DNA of 64,000 nucleotides, taken from positions 4,789,501-4,853,500 of the forward strand of contig NZ_CP117439.1 in assembly GCF_030687575.1 (NCBI RefSeq), written 5' to 3'. Positions within the stretch are counted from its first letter, which is position 1. Each line of letters opens with the position of its first letter. Shown here piece after piece: positions 27,179-41,067 of the stretch. The notes below the pieces were generated by a model. That model worked only from the letters and a program-made list of their open reading frames with translations, was not told where the DNA came from and did not search any database. The translations under genes and the position numbers were made by a program. Source of the DNA: Pseudomonas sp. FP2309 (GTDB lineage: Bacteria; Pseudomonadota; Gammaproteobacteria; Pseudomonadales; Pseudomonadaceae).

Positions 27179-27667
27179 ATGAAACGGATCCTTCTCGGTA
27201 CTCTCTTCACCGTCGTCTCCCTCAATGCAATGGCAGAAGCACCAGGTGGCCCGAACTGCGGTTGGGGCAACATGTTGTTCGAAGGCCAGCGCGGTACTCC
27301 GGCTCACTTCCTGGCTTCCACCACCAACGGCACTTCGGGCAACGCCACCTTCGGCATGACCTCGGGCACCAACGGTTGCAGCACCAACAGCGCGCTGACC
27401 TACGGCGGCAAGTCCTGGATTGCCATGAATGGCATGATGAACGAGCTGTCCGAAGACATGGCCAAGGGCAATGGCGAAGCACTGACCACCTACGCCGTGG
27501 TACTGGGCGTGGCTCCGGAAGATCGCGAGCACTTCGCGGCCGTGACTCACGAACACTTCCAGCAAATCTTCAGCAAGGCTGACGTCACCGCTGATGATGT
27601 GCACAACAACACCCTGGCTGTACTCAAAGGCGATGCCCGTCTGGCGAAATACGCTACCCAGGCTTAA
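27179..27667 (+). CDS. DUF3015 domain secreted protein
   Basis: A 162-residue exported protein with a signal peptide ending at MAEAPGG-like junction (MKRILLGTLFTVVSLNAMAE). The mature part shows NCGWGNMLFEGQRGTP and TSGTNGCSTNS, the two-cysteine pattern of DUF3015, and ends in a helical region. The family is widespread in Pseudomonas and of unknown function. It is followed by its own strong terminator, then by the DUF4105 gene. Confidence 0.9.
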   Translation: MKRILLGTLFTVVSLNAMAEAPGGPNCGWGNMLFEGQRGTPAHFLASTTNGTSGNATFGMTSGTNGCSTNSALTYGGKSWIAMNGMMNELSEDMAKGNGEALTTYAVVLGVAPEDREHFAAVTHEHFQQIFSKADVTADDVHNNTLAVLKGDARLAKYATQA

Positions 27668-27677
27668 GCTCGACCTG

Positions 27678-27710
27678 CCCGCGCCTCCCCAGGCGCGGGT
27701 TTTATTTTTT
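27678..27710 (+). terminator. Terminator of the DUF3015 gene
   Basis: CCCGCGCCT (27678-27686) pairs with AGGCGCGGG (27691-27699), followed by TTTTATTTTTT: a textbook rho-independent terminator. Confidence 0.9.
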
Positions 27711-27759
27711 GGGCCCACCTCCCTTTGGGTCTGTCCAATATCCGACTTAAGTTGCCCCT

Positions 27760-29613
27760 ATGCTCAAACGCTTTGCCTGGATGGCACTCTTCGCCTGCGC
27801 CCCGCTGTACGCGGCACCGCATCTTGATGATCAACGTTTGCAGCAACTGGCCAATGATCCGTTCTGGCTGTCGTTAGGCCATTACGAAGCCGGCAAGCTA
27901 AAAGGCTGGCGCAGTTATGTCAGCGACCAGAAATTCTTCCTCGCAGCCGATGGCGCCCACCACCCGGATGCGGAACTCAAGGCCACCGTTGACGCCCTCT
28001 ATGCGCCGGCCAGCCTGGGTGAAAAACACGCCCAATGCGTTTACCCCGCACGTACCCGCTGGCTCAAGGATCAGTTGCACCTGACCGACCTGCCGGCCGT
28101 GGACTGCACCGAATTCAAACAATGGTTCAAGGACGTCGCCCCCCACAGCGCGGTGATGATTTTTCCGGCGGCCTACCTCAATAGCCCGTCGTCGATGTTC
28201 GGCCACACCCTGCTGCGTATCGACCAGGCTGACGTGCAGAGCAACAACACGGCGCTGCTCAGCTATGCGATCAACTTCGGCGCCTACATCGAAGGCTCGG
28301 ACAACAGCATCCTGTATGCCTGGAAAGGCCTGATGGGCGGCTACCCCGGCCTGTTCGCGCTGGTGCCGTACCAGGAAAAACTTTCCGAATACCGCAGCCT
28401 GGAAAACCGCGACCTGTGGGAATACCGCCTCAACCTCACCCAGGTCGAGACCGAGCGCATGGTCGAGCACGTGTGGGAGCTCAAGCAGATCAAGTTCGAC
28501 TATTTCTTCTTTGACGAAAACTGCTCCTATCGCCTGCTCGAACTGCTGCAAGTGGCGCGCCCCGGCCTGCGCCTGACCGAACAGTTTCCCCTCACCGCCA
28601 TTCCCACCGATACGGTCAAGGCTGTGAAAGACGCGGGCCTGGTCGAAAAAATCGACTACCGGCCGTCCCGCGAGCGCGAACTGTTGGAACGCGCCAAGCC
28701 GCTGGACAGCGATGAGCAGCAATGGGTGCTCAAGGTCAGCGATGACCAGAAACAATTGCAGGAGCCGGCCTTCAAAGCGTTACCCCGCGACCGTCAGGCA
28801 CTGATCATCGACGCGGCCTATCGCCTGGGCCGCTACCGCGCCAACGGCCTGGAGCGCGACACTGCCCGCTCCCAGCGCAGTTTCGAACTGCTGCGCGCGA
28901 TCAATCAGAACCCTGCACCGGACCTGAAGATCACGCCCCCTGGTCTGCCGGAAAACGGCCATGAGTCGCGCACCTGGCAAGCCGGCATCGGCACCCGTGG
29001 CGACAAAGCCTTCGGCGAATACGGCCTGCGCATGGCCTACCACGACCTCAACGACAACGCCGAAGGCTTCCCCCTCGGCGCGCAGATCGAAATCCTGCAA
29101 ATGAAACTGCGCCAGTACGAAGGCAACCACTGGCAACTGCAGCAACTGGACCTGGCCACCATCCGCTCCCTGACCCCGCGCAACGCCCTGCTGCAACCCT
29201 GGTCATGGCAAGTCACCGGCGGCCTGGAACGCGTACCGGGCAAACACGACGACGAGACCCTGGTGGCCCACGTCAACGGCGGTGCCGGCGGCACCTGGCA
29301 GCTGAACGACGACATGCTCGGTTTCGCCCTCGGCACCGTGCGCGTGGAACACAACAACGACTTCAGCGAAGCCATCTCCCCCGCCGCCGGCTTCAATACC
29401 GGCGTGCTGTGGAAAAACCCGCTGGGCAACTTGAGCCTGGAAGCCAAAGGCGACTTCTTCACCAATGGCGAGGTGCGACGCAGCATCAGCCTCAACCAGC
29501 AATGGGAACTGTCCCGCAACCTCGGCCTGCGCCTGAGTGCACAGCGCGAGTACAGCCACTTGTCGACACCGGTGAATGAAGTGATGCTTGAGGTGAAGTG
29601 GTATCACTATTAG
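27760..29613 (+). CDS. DUF4105 domain envelope protein
   Basis: A 617-residue protein with a signal peptide (MLKRFAWMALFACAPLYA). The DUF4105 core lies at about 110-290, including SPSSMFGHTLLRID and FFDENCSYRLLELL, where the His and Cys residues recall NlpC/P60-like or lipid-handling folds (inference only). The C-terminal third is beta-strand-rich with alternating hydrophobic residues and a final aromatic KWYHY, compatible with an outer-membrane or periplasmic beta domain. Function unknown. A chorismate mutase gene follows 13 bp later. Confidence 0.88.
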   Translation: MLKRFAWMALFACAPLYAAPHLDDQRLQQLANDPFWLSLGHYEAGKLKGWRSYVSDQKFFLAADGAHHPDAELKATVDALYAPASLGEKHAQCVYPARTRWLKDQLHLTDLPAVDCTEFKQWFKDVAPHSAVMIFPAAYLNSPSSMFGHTLLRIDQADVQSNNTALLSYAINFGAYIEGSDNSILYAWKGLMGGYPGLFALVPYQEKLSEYRSLENRDLWEYRLNLTQVETERMVEHVWELKQIKFDYFFFDENCSYRLLELLQVARPGLRLTEQFPLTAIPTDTVKAVKDAGLVEKIDYRPSRERELLERAKPLDSDEQQWVLKVSDDQKQLQEPAFKALPRDRQALIIDAAYRLGRYRANGLERDTARSQRSFELLRAINQNPAPDLKITPPGLPENGHESRTWQAGIGTRGDKAFGEYGLRMAYHDLNDNAEGFPLGAQIEILQMKLRQYEGNHWQLQQLDLATIRSLTPRNALLQPWSWQVTGGLERVPGKHDDETLVAHVNGGAGGTWQLNDDMLGFALGTVRVEHNNDFSEAISPAAGFNTGVLWKNPLGNLSLEAKGDFFTNGEVRRSISLNQQWELSRNLGLRLSAQREYSHLSTPVNEVMLEVKWYHY

Positions 29614-29626
29614 GAGGATCAACAAC

Positions 29627-29920
29627 ATGGAAGTGACCTGCACCAGCCTGGACGAGGTTCGACACCACATCGACCGACTCGACCAACACATCGTCGCCTT
29701 GCTGGCCGAACGCGGCCAGTATGTGTCCCAGGCGGCACGCTTCAAAAAAGACGCCGACGGCGTCAAGGCCCCCCAGCGGGTTGAACAGGTCATCGCAAAA
29801 GTGCGGGACTTGTCGCACGCGCTGGGTGCCAACCCGGACGTCACCGAGCAGGTGTATCGCGCCATGATTGCGGCGTTTATCAGGCAGGAATTGGCTGACC
29901 ACGCGGCGCTGAACACCTAA
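29627..29920 (+). CDS. Chorismate mutase-family protein (AroQ/PchB-like)
   Basis: A 97-residue all-helical AroQ-fold protein with an AGGAGG ribosome-binding site. The motifs SLDEVRHHIDRLDQHIVALLAERGQYVSQAARFKK and the C-terminal MIAAFIRQELADH match monofunctional chorismate mutases and PchB isochorismate-pyruvate lyase. No pchA or salicylate genes adjoin, so chorismate mutase is the likely activity, but the PchB-like lyase cannot be ruled out. There is no signal peptide. Possibly co-transcribed with the DUF4105 gene. Confidence 0.85.
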   Translation: MEVTCTSLDEVRHHIDRLDQHIVALLAERGQYVSQAARFKKDADGVKAPQRVEQVIAKVRDLSHALGANPDVTEQVYRAMIAAFIRQELADHAALNT

Positions 29921-30026
29921 CCTCTTGCGTCCCGGTCTACACATTTCTCACACCCCTTTCACATCCCCCCAACGAATCCCCTTCTAGACTTCCCCCATCA
30001 GCCGTGAAACGGCCAGGGAGCAAGCG

Positions 30027-30383
30027 ATGTGGCGGTATGCAGTGGTGCTGTGTGCGGTGATGTGGCTGGCGGCTTGTCAATCGACTCGCCAGGAGTTGCT
30101 GGCCAAAGGGTATCCACCGGCGTTTGCCGATGGCTTTGACGACGGCTGCAGCAGCGGTCGCCAGGCGGCCGGGGTGATCAGCGGGGAGTTTCGCAAGAAC
30201 GTGCCGCGTTACTTGAAAGACCGCACCTACGCCGAAGGCTGGGAGGATGGTTTCCGCCAGTGCAAGGCCATGCGCGAGAACGAAGAACTACGCGACTACG
30301 AGGACAACCACTGGAATGACCGTGAACGCGCCTGGCAGCAGGAGAAAGACCGCGATGCCGCACGGGCCTATCGCTCGCCCTAG
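30027..30383 (+). CDS. Small predicted lipoprotein
   Basis: A 118-residue precursor with a lipobox LAAC (Cys at about 17). The mature protein has GYPPAFADGFDDGCSSGRQAAG and YAEGWEDGFRQCK, two related GFxDGC/GFRQC repeats, each with a cysteine. A highly charged C-terminal helix follows. Similar short lipoproteins occur in pseudomonads, with no known function. Alone on the strand between the chorismate mutase and Gre-like genes. Confidence 0.8.
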   Translation: MWRYAVVLCAVMWLAACQSTRQELLAKGYPPAFADGFDDGCSSGRQAAGVISGEFRKNVPRYLKDRTYAEGWEDGFRQCKAMRENEELRDYEDNHWNDRERAWQQEKDRDAARAYRSP

Positions 30384-30453
30384 GTCGTTTTCAGACATCC
30401 ATCGAAACTAAAGCGCGGCGACCATGGCCCAAGCTCCATAGAGGGAGAACACC

Positions 30454-32333
<1,880 letters not shown>

Positions 32334-32499
32334 TTATCAATTCATGTCGCACCGCGACAGGGCAAAATGTCGCTTTTGTGAATTTAAAAGGTGCATTTGA
32401 TATAAATGTATCCACTTTTAAGGCAGCTTACGCACCATTTAAGGGAGAAAGCCTGGCCGTTGCGCACCAATACAATCCCCTATAAATCCCGAGCAAAAA

Positions 32500-32524
32500 A
32501 AAGCGGAGCCCGAAGGCTCCGCTC
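32500..32524 (-). terminator. Terminator of ettA
   Basis: AGCGGAGCC (32502-32510) pairs with GGCTCCGCT (32515-32523). On the minus strand it is followed by a run of T (A run at 32496-32501 on the plus strand), placed just past the ettA stop. Confidence 0.88.
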
Positions 32525-32544
32525 ATTCACGCCGCAGACCTGAA

Positions 32545-34209
<1,665 letters not shown>

Positions 34210-34494
34210 GGTGAACCTAGCGTCAGTGACTGATGAATTAAGCGGGCGAAGCCCGTGTCAGGCCATGCGCGGCGCGGGCCGTTGATTATCATCAATGCCT
34301 GCGGGCGGAAAAAACCTGAATGTCTGGGGCTGGAACGCCCCCGCGTAACCGGCAAAGCTACCTGAATGCGCTTGGTCAGTCCAGCCGAGCGGGACTGGCA
34401 CTTTGCCACAAGTCAAGGCATGCTAGCCGCCCTTCGGGCGTCCGGCTTATAGTGCACGTCGCGCGCCAGTCCAGCCAAACCGCAGGATCACAGC

Positions 34495-37400
34495 TTGTCC
34501 AAAGTCACGCCGCCAACTCCCTTGCGCGCCGCTCATATAGCGCCGGGAGCGCCCCTGCACGGCACCCTTAAAGGCGCATTGGCGACGCTTGTCCTCATGC
34601 TGCTCGCCTTATTGTTCTGGCAACTGCTGGACCAACTGCAGCAAAACCAGAAAAACCAGCAGCAATACACCATCGACTACAGCGCCGATCTGGCGGAACA
34701 GATCAGCCTGAACATGGCCCTGAGCGCAAAAATCGCCCTAAACCTGCTACCGATGGTCGAGCCGCCACGCGACAGTGAACAACAACAGGCGCTGATGCGT
34801 ACCTTGCAACGCTCGCTGCCGGAACTGCGCAGCATTGCCCTGTTGGCGCCCAGCGGCGCGATGATCAGCGACAGCGCCACTGACAGCCGGGACCGCGCCT
34901 GGCTCGAAGAATTGGTACAGCGCAGCCACGGCCAGTCCTATTACCTGAGCAACAACGACGACGGCACGATCGTTTATCTGCTGCTGCATCAACCCAGTGG
35001 CGGCTCGCGGATGTACTGGGCACTGCGCCTGGCGCCCGACTACCTGGTCAACCTGACTCGCCAGGACAGCCAGGGCCAACGGCCGATGTGGGCCATCGAA
35101 AATCGCTTGAACCAACGCGTGGTCAGCCGTGACAGCGGCATGCCGGCGCAATGGGCCGGCACCCTGACCCCGGGCGAGCTGAACAAAAGTGTGCTGGTCA
35201 CCCCCTTAAGCAAAAGCGATTGGCAACTGCGCGGGCTGTTCGACCGCTCGGCCGTGCTGGAGCAATTATTGCCGGCATTTATCGGCAAGTGCCTGCTGGG
35301 CCTGGCATTTTCGTTGGTCCCGGTGATCGTGCTGTTGAACATGCGCCGCCGCCAGCGCCAGGTGCATGAAGGCCGGCGGCGTTACCAGGATATTTTTGAA
35401 GGCACCGGCGTCGCTCTGTGCGTGCTGGACCTGTCGGGCGTGAATACGTTCTTTGACAAGGCGCACTTGAAAAGCCGCGAGCAACTGCTCGCCTGGCTGC
35501 AAGGCAGTCCCGAAGAATGCCGACGGCTACTCAAGGAACTGCGCGTCACCGAAGTCAACCAGGTGGCGGTGCGCCTGTTGAACGTGGGCTCGTGCGAGGA
35601 CGCCTGGGAGCGGCTGATCAACGACGGCCCAAGCAACCCCACCTCCATCGGCCACCGGATACTCGAAGCCTTGCTGACCCAACAGCAACAGCTTGAACTG
35701 GAGATCCAGCTCAAGGATGTAGCCGGTAACGAACAGTACCTGTGGTTGGTCATGCGTCTGCCCGAGCAGCAGGACGATTTCAAGGCCGTGATCCTCAGCA
35801 TCAGCGATATCACGAGCCGCAAGCTGATCGAGCTGTCGTTGGTGGAGCGTGAGAGTTTCTGGTCGGACGTTGTGCGCACGGTGCCCGATCACCTGTATGT
35901 GCAGGATGTGATCAGCCAGCGCATGATTTTCAGCAACCACCACCTGGGGCATACGCTCGGCTATACCCAGGCCGAACTGCAGCAAATGGGCGAGTACTTC
36001 TGGGAAATCCTGCTGCACCCCGAAGACGCTGAGCACTACCACGATTTGCGCCAACAGCAACGCCAGGCTGGCTATTTGACCCAACTGCAATGCCAACTGC
36101 GCTTTCGCCATCGCAACAATGAATGGCGCCGCTTCGATATTCGTGAGCAGGCCCTGGCCCGGGACAATACCCACCACGTCACACGCATCATCGGCGTGGC
36201 CAAAGACATTACCGACCAGATCGAAGCCAGCGAATCCCTGCGCGACAGCGAAAAACGCTACCGCATGCTGGCCGAAAGCATCAGCGACGTGATCTGCTCC
36301 ACCGACAGCCAATTGGCCCTGAACTACGTCAGCCCCTCGGTCAACGCGGTGCTGGGCTATGACGTGGACTGGGTGTTCAAGAACGGCTGGCAGTCGATCA
36401 TCGCCAACCCGCAGCAACTGGCCGGCGTTTATAGCCTGATGGAACAGATCAGCCGCGCGCTGGGCGACATCGAGGCGCTGAACAGGCTGCGCGATGAAGT
36501 CCAGACACAGCTGTTTCTATTCGACTGCCTGCGCGCAGACGGTCGCAAAGTGCCGATCGAATTGCGCCTGGTACTGGTCTGGGACGAGCATGGTGCTTTC
36601 GAGGGCATCCTGGGTGTCGGCCGTGACATCAGCCAGCAACGCCGCGCCGAGAAAGACCTGCGCATGGCCGCCACGGTATTCGAGCACTCAACCTCGGCGA
36701 TTCTGATCACCGACCCCGCCGGTTATATCGTGCAGGCCAACGAGGCGTTCAGCCGCGTCAGCGGGTACGAAGTGAGTGACGTACTCGACCAACTGCCGAA
36801 CATGCTCACGGTCGACGAACAACAGGAAGCCCACCTGCGCTACGTGCTCAAACAACTGCACCAGCACAGTACCTGGGAAGGCGAAGTGTGGCTCAAGCGT
36901 CGCAATGGCGAGCATTACCCGGCCTGGGTCGGCATTACTGCGGTGTTCGACGATGAAGGCGACCTGGCCAGCTACGTGTGTTTCTTCAGTGATATCAGCG
37001 AGCGCAAGGCCAGTGAGCAGCGCATCCACCGCCTGGCTTACTACGACGCCCTGACCCACCTGCCTAACCGCACACTGTTCCAGGACCGCCTGCACACCGC
37101 GCTGCAGTCTGCCGAGCGGCAGAAGTCGTGGGTGGTGCTGATGTTCCTCGATCTCGACCGTTTCAAGCCGATCAACGACTCCCTGGGCCACGCCGCCGGC
37201 GACCGTATGCTCAAGGAAATGGCCACTCGCCTGCTCGGCTGCGTGGCCGAAGACGACACCGTGGCGCGCATGGGCGGTGACGAGTTCACCCTGTTGCTGC
37301 AGCCGCGGGTCAACCGCGAGCTGGCACTGAACCGGGCGATTCACGTCGCCGAACAGATCCTCGCCAGCCTGGTCAAGCCGTTCGTGCTCGAAGGCCGCGA

Positions 37401-38346
37401 GTTCTTTGTGACCGCCAGTATCGGCATCGCCCTCAGCCCCCAGGACGGCAACGAGCTGAGCCAACTGATGAAGAACGCCGACACGGCGATGTATCACGCC
37501 AAGGAGCGCGGCAAGAACAACTTCCAGTTCTACCAGGCCGACATGAACGCCAGCGCCCTGGAGCGCCTGGAACTGGAAAGCGACCTGCGCCACGCCCTGG
37601 ACCAAAACGAATTCGTGCTCTATTACCAGCCGCAGTTCAGCGGCGACGGCAAACGCCTGACCGGCGCCGAAGCCCTGCTGCGCTGGCGCCATCCGCGCCG
37701 CGGGCTGGTGCCGCCGGGGGATTTCATTCCAGTGCTCGAAGAGTTGGGCCTGGTGGTGGAAGTGGGCGATTGGGTCATCGCCGAAGCCTGCCGTCAGCTC
37801 AAGACCTGGCACCAGAACAAGGTGCGCGTGCCAAAAGTCTCGGTGAATATCTCGGCGCGGCAGTTCTCCGATGGCCAGCTGGGCACCCGTATCGCCACCA
37901 TCCTCAAGGACACTGGCCTGGCGCCGGCATGCCTGGAGCTGGAGCTGACCGAAAGTATCCTGATGCGCGAAGTCAACGAGGCCATGCACATCCTCGACAG
38001 CCTGAAAAACCTCGGCCTGAGCATTGCGGTGGACGACTTCGGTACCGGTTACTCATCGCTCAACTACCTCAAGCAGTTCCCGATCGACGTGCTGAAGATC
38101 GACCGCACCTTCGTCGACGGCCTGCCGTCCGGCGAGCAGGATGCACAAATCGCCCGCGCCATCATCGCCATGGCCCACAGCCTGAACCTGGCGGTGATCG
38201 CCGAAGGCGTGGAAACCCATGAGCAACTGGACTTCCTGCGTGAGCATGGCTGCGATGAGGTGCAAGGGTATCTGTTCGGGCGGCCGATGCCGGCCAATCG
38301 CTTCGAAGCGCAGTTCAGCAATGACGCGCTGTTCATGTTCGACTGA
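34495..38346 (+). CDS. morA: Motility regulator MorA-like PAS-GGDEF-EAL membrane protein
   Basis: A 1283-residue c-di-GMP enzyme, TTG start at 34495. TM1 at about 28-48, a periplasmic sensor of about 210 residues, TM2 at about 260-285, then PAS/PAC repeats (about 290-850), GGDEF (motif GGDEF at 927-931) and EAL (E1059-A-L, with later [10 protein letters not shown] and EGVE motifs). Both catalytic domains look complete. The inhibitory RxxD before GGDEF reads AEDD, so product inhibition is probably lost. Order gdhA/ettA-morA-glyA matches morA of P. putida and P. aeruginosa, where it controls flagellar timing and biofilm formation. Confidence 0.93.
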   Translation: MSKVTPPTPLRAAHIAPGAPLHGTLKGALATLVLMLLALLFWQLLDQLQQNQKNQQQYTIDYSADLAEQISLNMALSAKIALNLLPMVEPPRDSEQQQALMRTLQRSLPELRSIALLAPSGAMISDSATDSRDRAWLEELVQRSHGQSYYLSNNDDGTIVYLLLHQPSGGSRMYWALRLAPDYLVNLTRQDSQGQRPMWAIENRLNQRVVSRDSGMPAQWAGTLTPGELNKSVLVTPLSKSDWQLRGLFDRSAVLEQLLPAFIGKCLLGLAFSLVPVIVLLNMRRRQRQVHEGRRRYQDIFEGTGVALCVLDLSGVNTFFDKAHLKSREQLLAWLQGSPEECRRLLKELRVTEVNQVAVRLLNVGSCEDAWERLINDGPSNPTSIGHRILEALLTQQQQLELEIQLKDVAGNEQYLWLVMRLPEQQDDFKAVILSISDITSRKLIELSLVERESFWSDVVRTVPDHLYVQDVISQRMIFSNHHLGHTLGYTQAELQQMGEYFWEILLHPEDAEHYHDLRQQQRQAGYLTQLQCQLRFRHRNNEWRRFDIREQALARDNTHHVTRIIGVAKDITDQIEASESLRDSEKRYRMLAESISDVICSTDSQLALNYVSPSVNAVLGYDVDWVFKNGWQSIIANPQQLAGVYSLMEQISRALGDIEALNRLRDEVQTQLFLFDCLRADGRKVPIELRLVLVWDEHGAFEGILGVGRDISQQRRAEKDLRMAATVFEHSTSAILITDPAGYIVQANEAFSRVSGYEVSDVLDQLPNMLTVDEQQEAHLRYVLKQLHQHSTWEGEVWLKRRNGEHYPAWVGITAVFDDEGDLASYVCFFSDISERKASEQRIHRLAYYDALTHLPNRTLFQDRLHTALQSAERQKSWVVLMFLDLDRFKPINDSLGHAAGDRMLKEMATRLLGCVAEDDTVARMGGDEFTLLLQPRVNRELALNRAIHVAEQILASLVKPFVLEGREFFVTASIGIALSPQDGNELSQLMKNADTAMYHAKERGKNNFQFYQADMNASALERLELESDLRHALDQNEFVLYYQPQFSGDGKRLTGAEALLRWRHPRRGLVPPGDFIPVLEELGLVVEVGDWVIAEACRQLKTWHQNKVRVPKVSVNISARQFSDGQLGTRIATILKDTGLAPACLELELTESILMREVNEAMHILDSLKNLGLSIAVDDFGTGYSSLNYLKQFPIDVLKIDRTFVDGLPSGEQDAQIARAIIAMAHSLNLAVIAEGVETHEQLDFLREHGCDEVQGYLFGRPMPANRFEAQFSNDALFMFD

Positions 38347-38485
38347 AAGACTGGGTGGGGGCTTATGGCCGCCACATCCCCAGATGAGCCCCGCTTGTCC
38401 GCGACATGACGTCCTTTCATATGCCATCTAAAACCCATTGGGTTAGAATGCCCTCCTTTTCTGCCCCCGATCCTTGAGGACCGCC

Positions 38486-39739
38486 ATGTTCAGCCGTGAT
38501 TTGACCATTGCCAAGTACGACGCCGATCTCTTCGCCGCCATGGAGCAAGAAGCCGTGCGCCAGGAAGAGCACATTGAGCTGATCGCTTCGGAAAACTACA
38601 CCAGCCCCGCGGTCATGGAGGCTCAAGGTTCGGTGCTGACCAACAAGTACGCCGAAGGCTACCCAGGCAAGCGCTACTATGGCGGTTGCGAATACGTCGA
38701 CGTGGTTGAGCAACTGGCCATCGATCGCGCCAAAGAGCTGTTCGGTGCCGATTACGCCAACGTCCAGCCGCACGCCGGCTCCCAAGCCAACAGCGCCGTC
38801 TACCTGGCCCTGCTGCAAGGTGGCGACACCATCCTGGGCATGAGCCTGGCCCACGGCGGTCACTTGACCCACGGCGCCAGCGTCTCCTCCTCTGGCAAGC
38901 TGTACAACGCCGTTCAATACGGCATCGACGCCAACGGCCTGATCGATTACGACGAAGTCGAGCGCCTGGCGGTTGAGCACAAGCCAAAAATGATCGTGGC
39001 CGGTTTCTCTGCCTACTCGCAGATCCTGGACTTCCCGCGTTTCCGCGCCATCGCCGACAAAGTCGGCGCGTACCTGTTCGTCGACATGGCCCACGTGGCC
39101 GGCCTCGTCGCCGCAGGCGTCTACCCGAACCCGGTTCCATTCGCTGACGTGGTTACCACCACTACCCACAAGACCCTGCGCGGTCCACGTGGCGGCCTGA
39201 TCCTGGCTCGCGCCAACGCCGACATCGAGAAGAAGCTGAACTCCGCCGTATTCCCTGGCGCCCAGGGTGGCCCACTGGAGCACGTGATCGCCGCTAAGGC
39301 GATCTGCTTCAAGGAAGCACTGCAGCCTGAGTTCAAGACCTACCAGCAGCAAGTGGTGAAGAACGCCAAGGCCATGGCCGGCGTCTTTATCGAGCGCGGC
39401 TTTGATGTAGTGTCCGGCGGTACTGAAAACCACCTGTTCCTGCTGTCGCTGATCAAGCAGGACATTTCCGGTAAAGATGCTGACGCTGCCCTGGGCAAAG
39501 CCTTCATCACCGTGAACAAAAACTCCGTGCCGAACGACCCACGTTCGCCGTTCGTCACCTCGGGCCTGCGCTTCGGCACCCCGGCTGTGACCACTCGTGG
39601 CTTCAAGGAAGCAGAGTGCAAGGAACTGGCCGGCTGGATCTGCGACATCCTGGCGGACCTGAACAACGAAGCCGTGATCGACGCGGTCCGTGAGAAGGTC
39701 AAGGCCATCTGCAAAAAGCTGCCGGTATACGGCGCTTGA
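38486..39739 (+). CDS. glyA: Serine hydroxymethyltransferase
   Basis: PLP enzyme converting serine + THF to glycine + 5,10-methylene-THF. 417 residues from the ATG at 38486, with RBS TTGAGGA. PLP-Lys lies in [16 protein letters not shown], and [19 protein letters not shown] and [11 protein letters not shown] are diagnostic. In-frame codons four upstream are not needed. The genus often has several glyA copies; this is the one beside morA. Terminates at the hairpin at 39760-39785. Confidence 0.97.
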   Translation: MFSRDLTIAKYDADLFAAMEQEAVRQEEHIELIASENYTSPAVMEAQGSVLTNKYAEGYPGKRYYGGCEYVDVVEQLAIDRAKELFGADYANVQPHAGSQANSAVYLALLQGGDTILGMSLAHGGHLTHGASVSSSGKLYNAVQYGIDANGLIDYDEVERLAVEHKPKMIVAGFSAYSQILDFPRFRAIADKVGAYLFVDMAHVAGLVAAGVYPNPVPFADVVTTTTHKTLRGPRGGLILARANADIEKKLNSAVFPGAQGGPLEHVIAAKAICFKEALQPEFKTYQQQVVKNAKAMAGVFIERGFDVVSGGTENHLFLLSLIKQDISGKDADAALGKAFITVNKNSVPNDPRSPFVTSGLRFGTPAVTTRGFKEAECKELAGWICDILADLNNEAVIDAVREKVKAICKKLPVYGA

Positions 39740-39759
39740 TTGCAGTTTCGTGAATAAGA

Positions 39760-39787
39760 AGCCCGGCTTTTGAGCCGGGCTTTTTAT
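39760..39787. terminator. Terminator between glyA and the YjiA-type gene
   Basis: AGCCCGGCT (39760-39768) pairs with AGCCGGGCT (39773-39781), followed by TTTTTATTT. It lies between convergent genes and serves glyA directly. Confidence 0.9.
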
Positions 39788-39805
39788 TTCAGTTTGAAAT
39801 GCAAT

Positions 39806-40765
39806 TCACGGTTGGTAGACCTTGGCAAACCCTTCCCGAATCTTGTCTTCCGGCAATTCATCGGCAATAAACACCATCACACTTTCCCGCGTTTCGCCTT
39901 CGGCCCATTCGGTATCCCAGTCGAAGCCATAAAGCTTCAACACCCCCTGGAACACCATGCGTCGATCCTCCCCGGCAATATTCAGCACGCCCTTGTAGCG
40001 CAGCAGTTGCTTGCCGTGGTCTTCCAACAGCTCGTTCATGAAGGCGCTGAGACGGTCGATATCCAGCGGCTGGTCGGTGCGCAGCACCACGCTGGAGATA
40101 CGGTCGATGGACGGCGCCTTGCTCACCGGGCGCAGGCTCATGCCGGCGTTGAGGTTGAAGCCCCGCACATCGAGCAACTCGGCAAGGTCAATGTTGCCGT
40201 GGTCCACCACACGGATCGGCGCGCGACGGTTGATACGCGTCAGACGTTCGCTGAGTGCATCGAAGGTCGCGTCGTCCACCAGATCACGTTTGCTCACCAG
40301 CAGGCGGTCGGCGAAGCCGATTTGGGCCTGGGCAATGGTCTGGGTCAGATGATGCTCGGCGTGGGCCGCGTCCACCAAAGTAATAATGCCGTCGAGGATA
40401 TACCGCTCGCGCAGCTCTTCATCGATGAAAAAGGTCTGGGCTACCGGGGCCGGATCGGCGAGGCCGGTGCATTCGATCACCAGGCGGTCGAACGCGATCT
40501 CTGCGCTGTCCAGGCGCTCAAGCAACAGATAAAGGGCCTTGGTCAGGTCGGTGTGGATGGTGCAGCACACGCAGCCGTTGGACAGGGTCATGACTTGCAC
40601 CGGCTCTTCGCCCAGCAGTTGGGTGTCGATACCGGCGTCACTGAATTCGTTTTCGATCACGGCGATTTTCAGGCCGTGCTCGGCTTTAAGCAGGTGACGC
40701 AGCAACGTGGTTTTGCCGGCGCCGAGGAAACCGCTGAGGACGGTGACGGGAATGGGAGAGGACAC
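39806..40765 (-). CDS. yjiA: YjiA-type metal-binding GTPase (COG0523/CobW family)
   Basis: A 319-residue G3E GTPase. Walker A GFLGAGKTT at 12-20, metal-binding GCVCC at 64-68, Walker B-like IECTGLADP and the base-recognition VSKRDLVDD. The C-terminal CobW_C domain ends the protein. Members of this group handle zinc or other metals for client proteins. Being third in an operon with a CstA-type transporter and a YbdD/YjiX protein matches E. coli yjiYXA. Client unknown. Confidence 0.93.
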   Translation of the reverse strand: MSSPIPVTVLSGFLGAGKTTLLRHLLKAEHGLKIAVIENEFSDAGIDTQLLGEEPVQVMTLSNGCVCCTIHTDLTKALYLLLERLDSAEIAFDRLVIECTGLADPAPVAQTFFIDEELRERYILDGIITLVDAAHAEHHLTQTIAQAQIGFADRLLVSKRDLVDDATFDALSERLTRINRRAPIRVVDHGNIDLAELLDVRGFNLNAGMSLRPVSKAPSIDRISSVVLRTDQPLDIDRLSAFMNELLEDHGKQLLRYKGVLNIAGEDRRMVFQGVLKLYGFDWDTEWAEGETRESVMVFIADELPEDKIREGFAKVYQP

Positions 40766-40796
40766 AGCATTCTCCTTGAAGGAACGCAGAAACGAA

Positions 40797-40824
40797 TGTG
40801 GGAGGGGGTAAGCCCCCTCCCACA
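40797..40824. repeat. REP-type palindrome inside the cstA operon
   Basis: TGTGGGAGGGGG (40797-40808) and CCCCCTCCCACA (40813-40824) form a perfect 12-bp inverted repeat with a 4-base loop. The sequence is the common short repeat of P. fluorescens-group genomes. It lies between the YbdD/YjiX-type gene and yjiA and could affect mRNA stability. Confidence 0.85.
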
Positions 40825-40854
40825 GTTAGATCACCGCCAGCCCGAACAATCGGG

Positions 40855-41052
40855 TCAACAGCACTTGGGCCCACCCTTGCCGCCGTAACGGGCTTCCTGG
40901 CGCTCCCGGAAGAACGCCTTGTAGTCCATCATCGGCTTGTCCGGGTGCTTGGTTTGCATATGCTCGACGTACGTGTCGTAGTCGGGCATGCCGACCATCA
41001 GGCGCGCGGCCTGACCGAGGTATTTACCGAGGCGACTGATGTCATTGAACAT
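40855..41052 (-). CDS. YbdD/YjiX family small protein
   Basis: A 65-residue protein ([21 protein letters not shown]) with the conserved [36 protein letters not shown] and a terminal Cys-Cys pair, typical of the DUF466 family. It always accompanies CstA/BtsT pyruvate-peptide transporters and is thought to assist their function. Starts 15 bp after cstA stops. Confidence 0.94.
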   Translation of the reverse strand: MFNDISRLGKYLGQAARLMVGMPDYDTYVEHMQTKHPDKPMMDYKAFFRERQEARYGGKGGPKCC

Positions 41053-41067
41053 GGCTGCAATCCTCGA

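Noticed and set aside
38351..38386. Possible REP relic after morA
   Set aside because: GTGGGGGCTTATGGCCGCCA only partly resembles the REP core and forms no clean stem.
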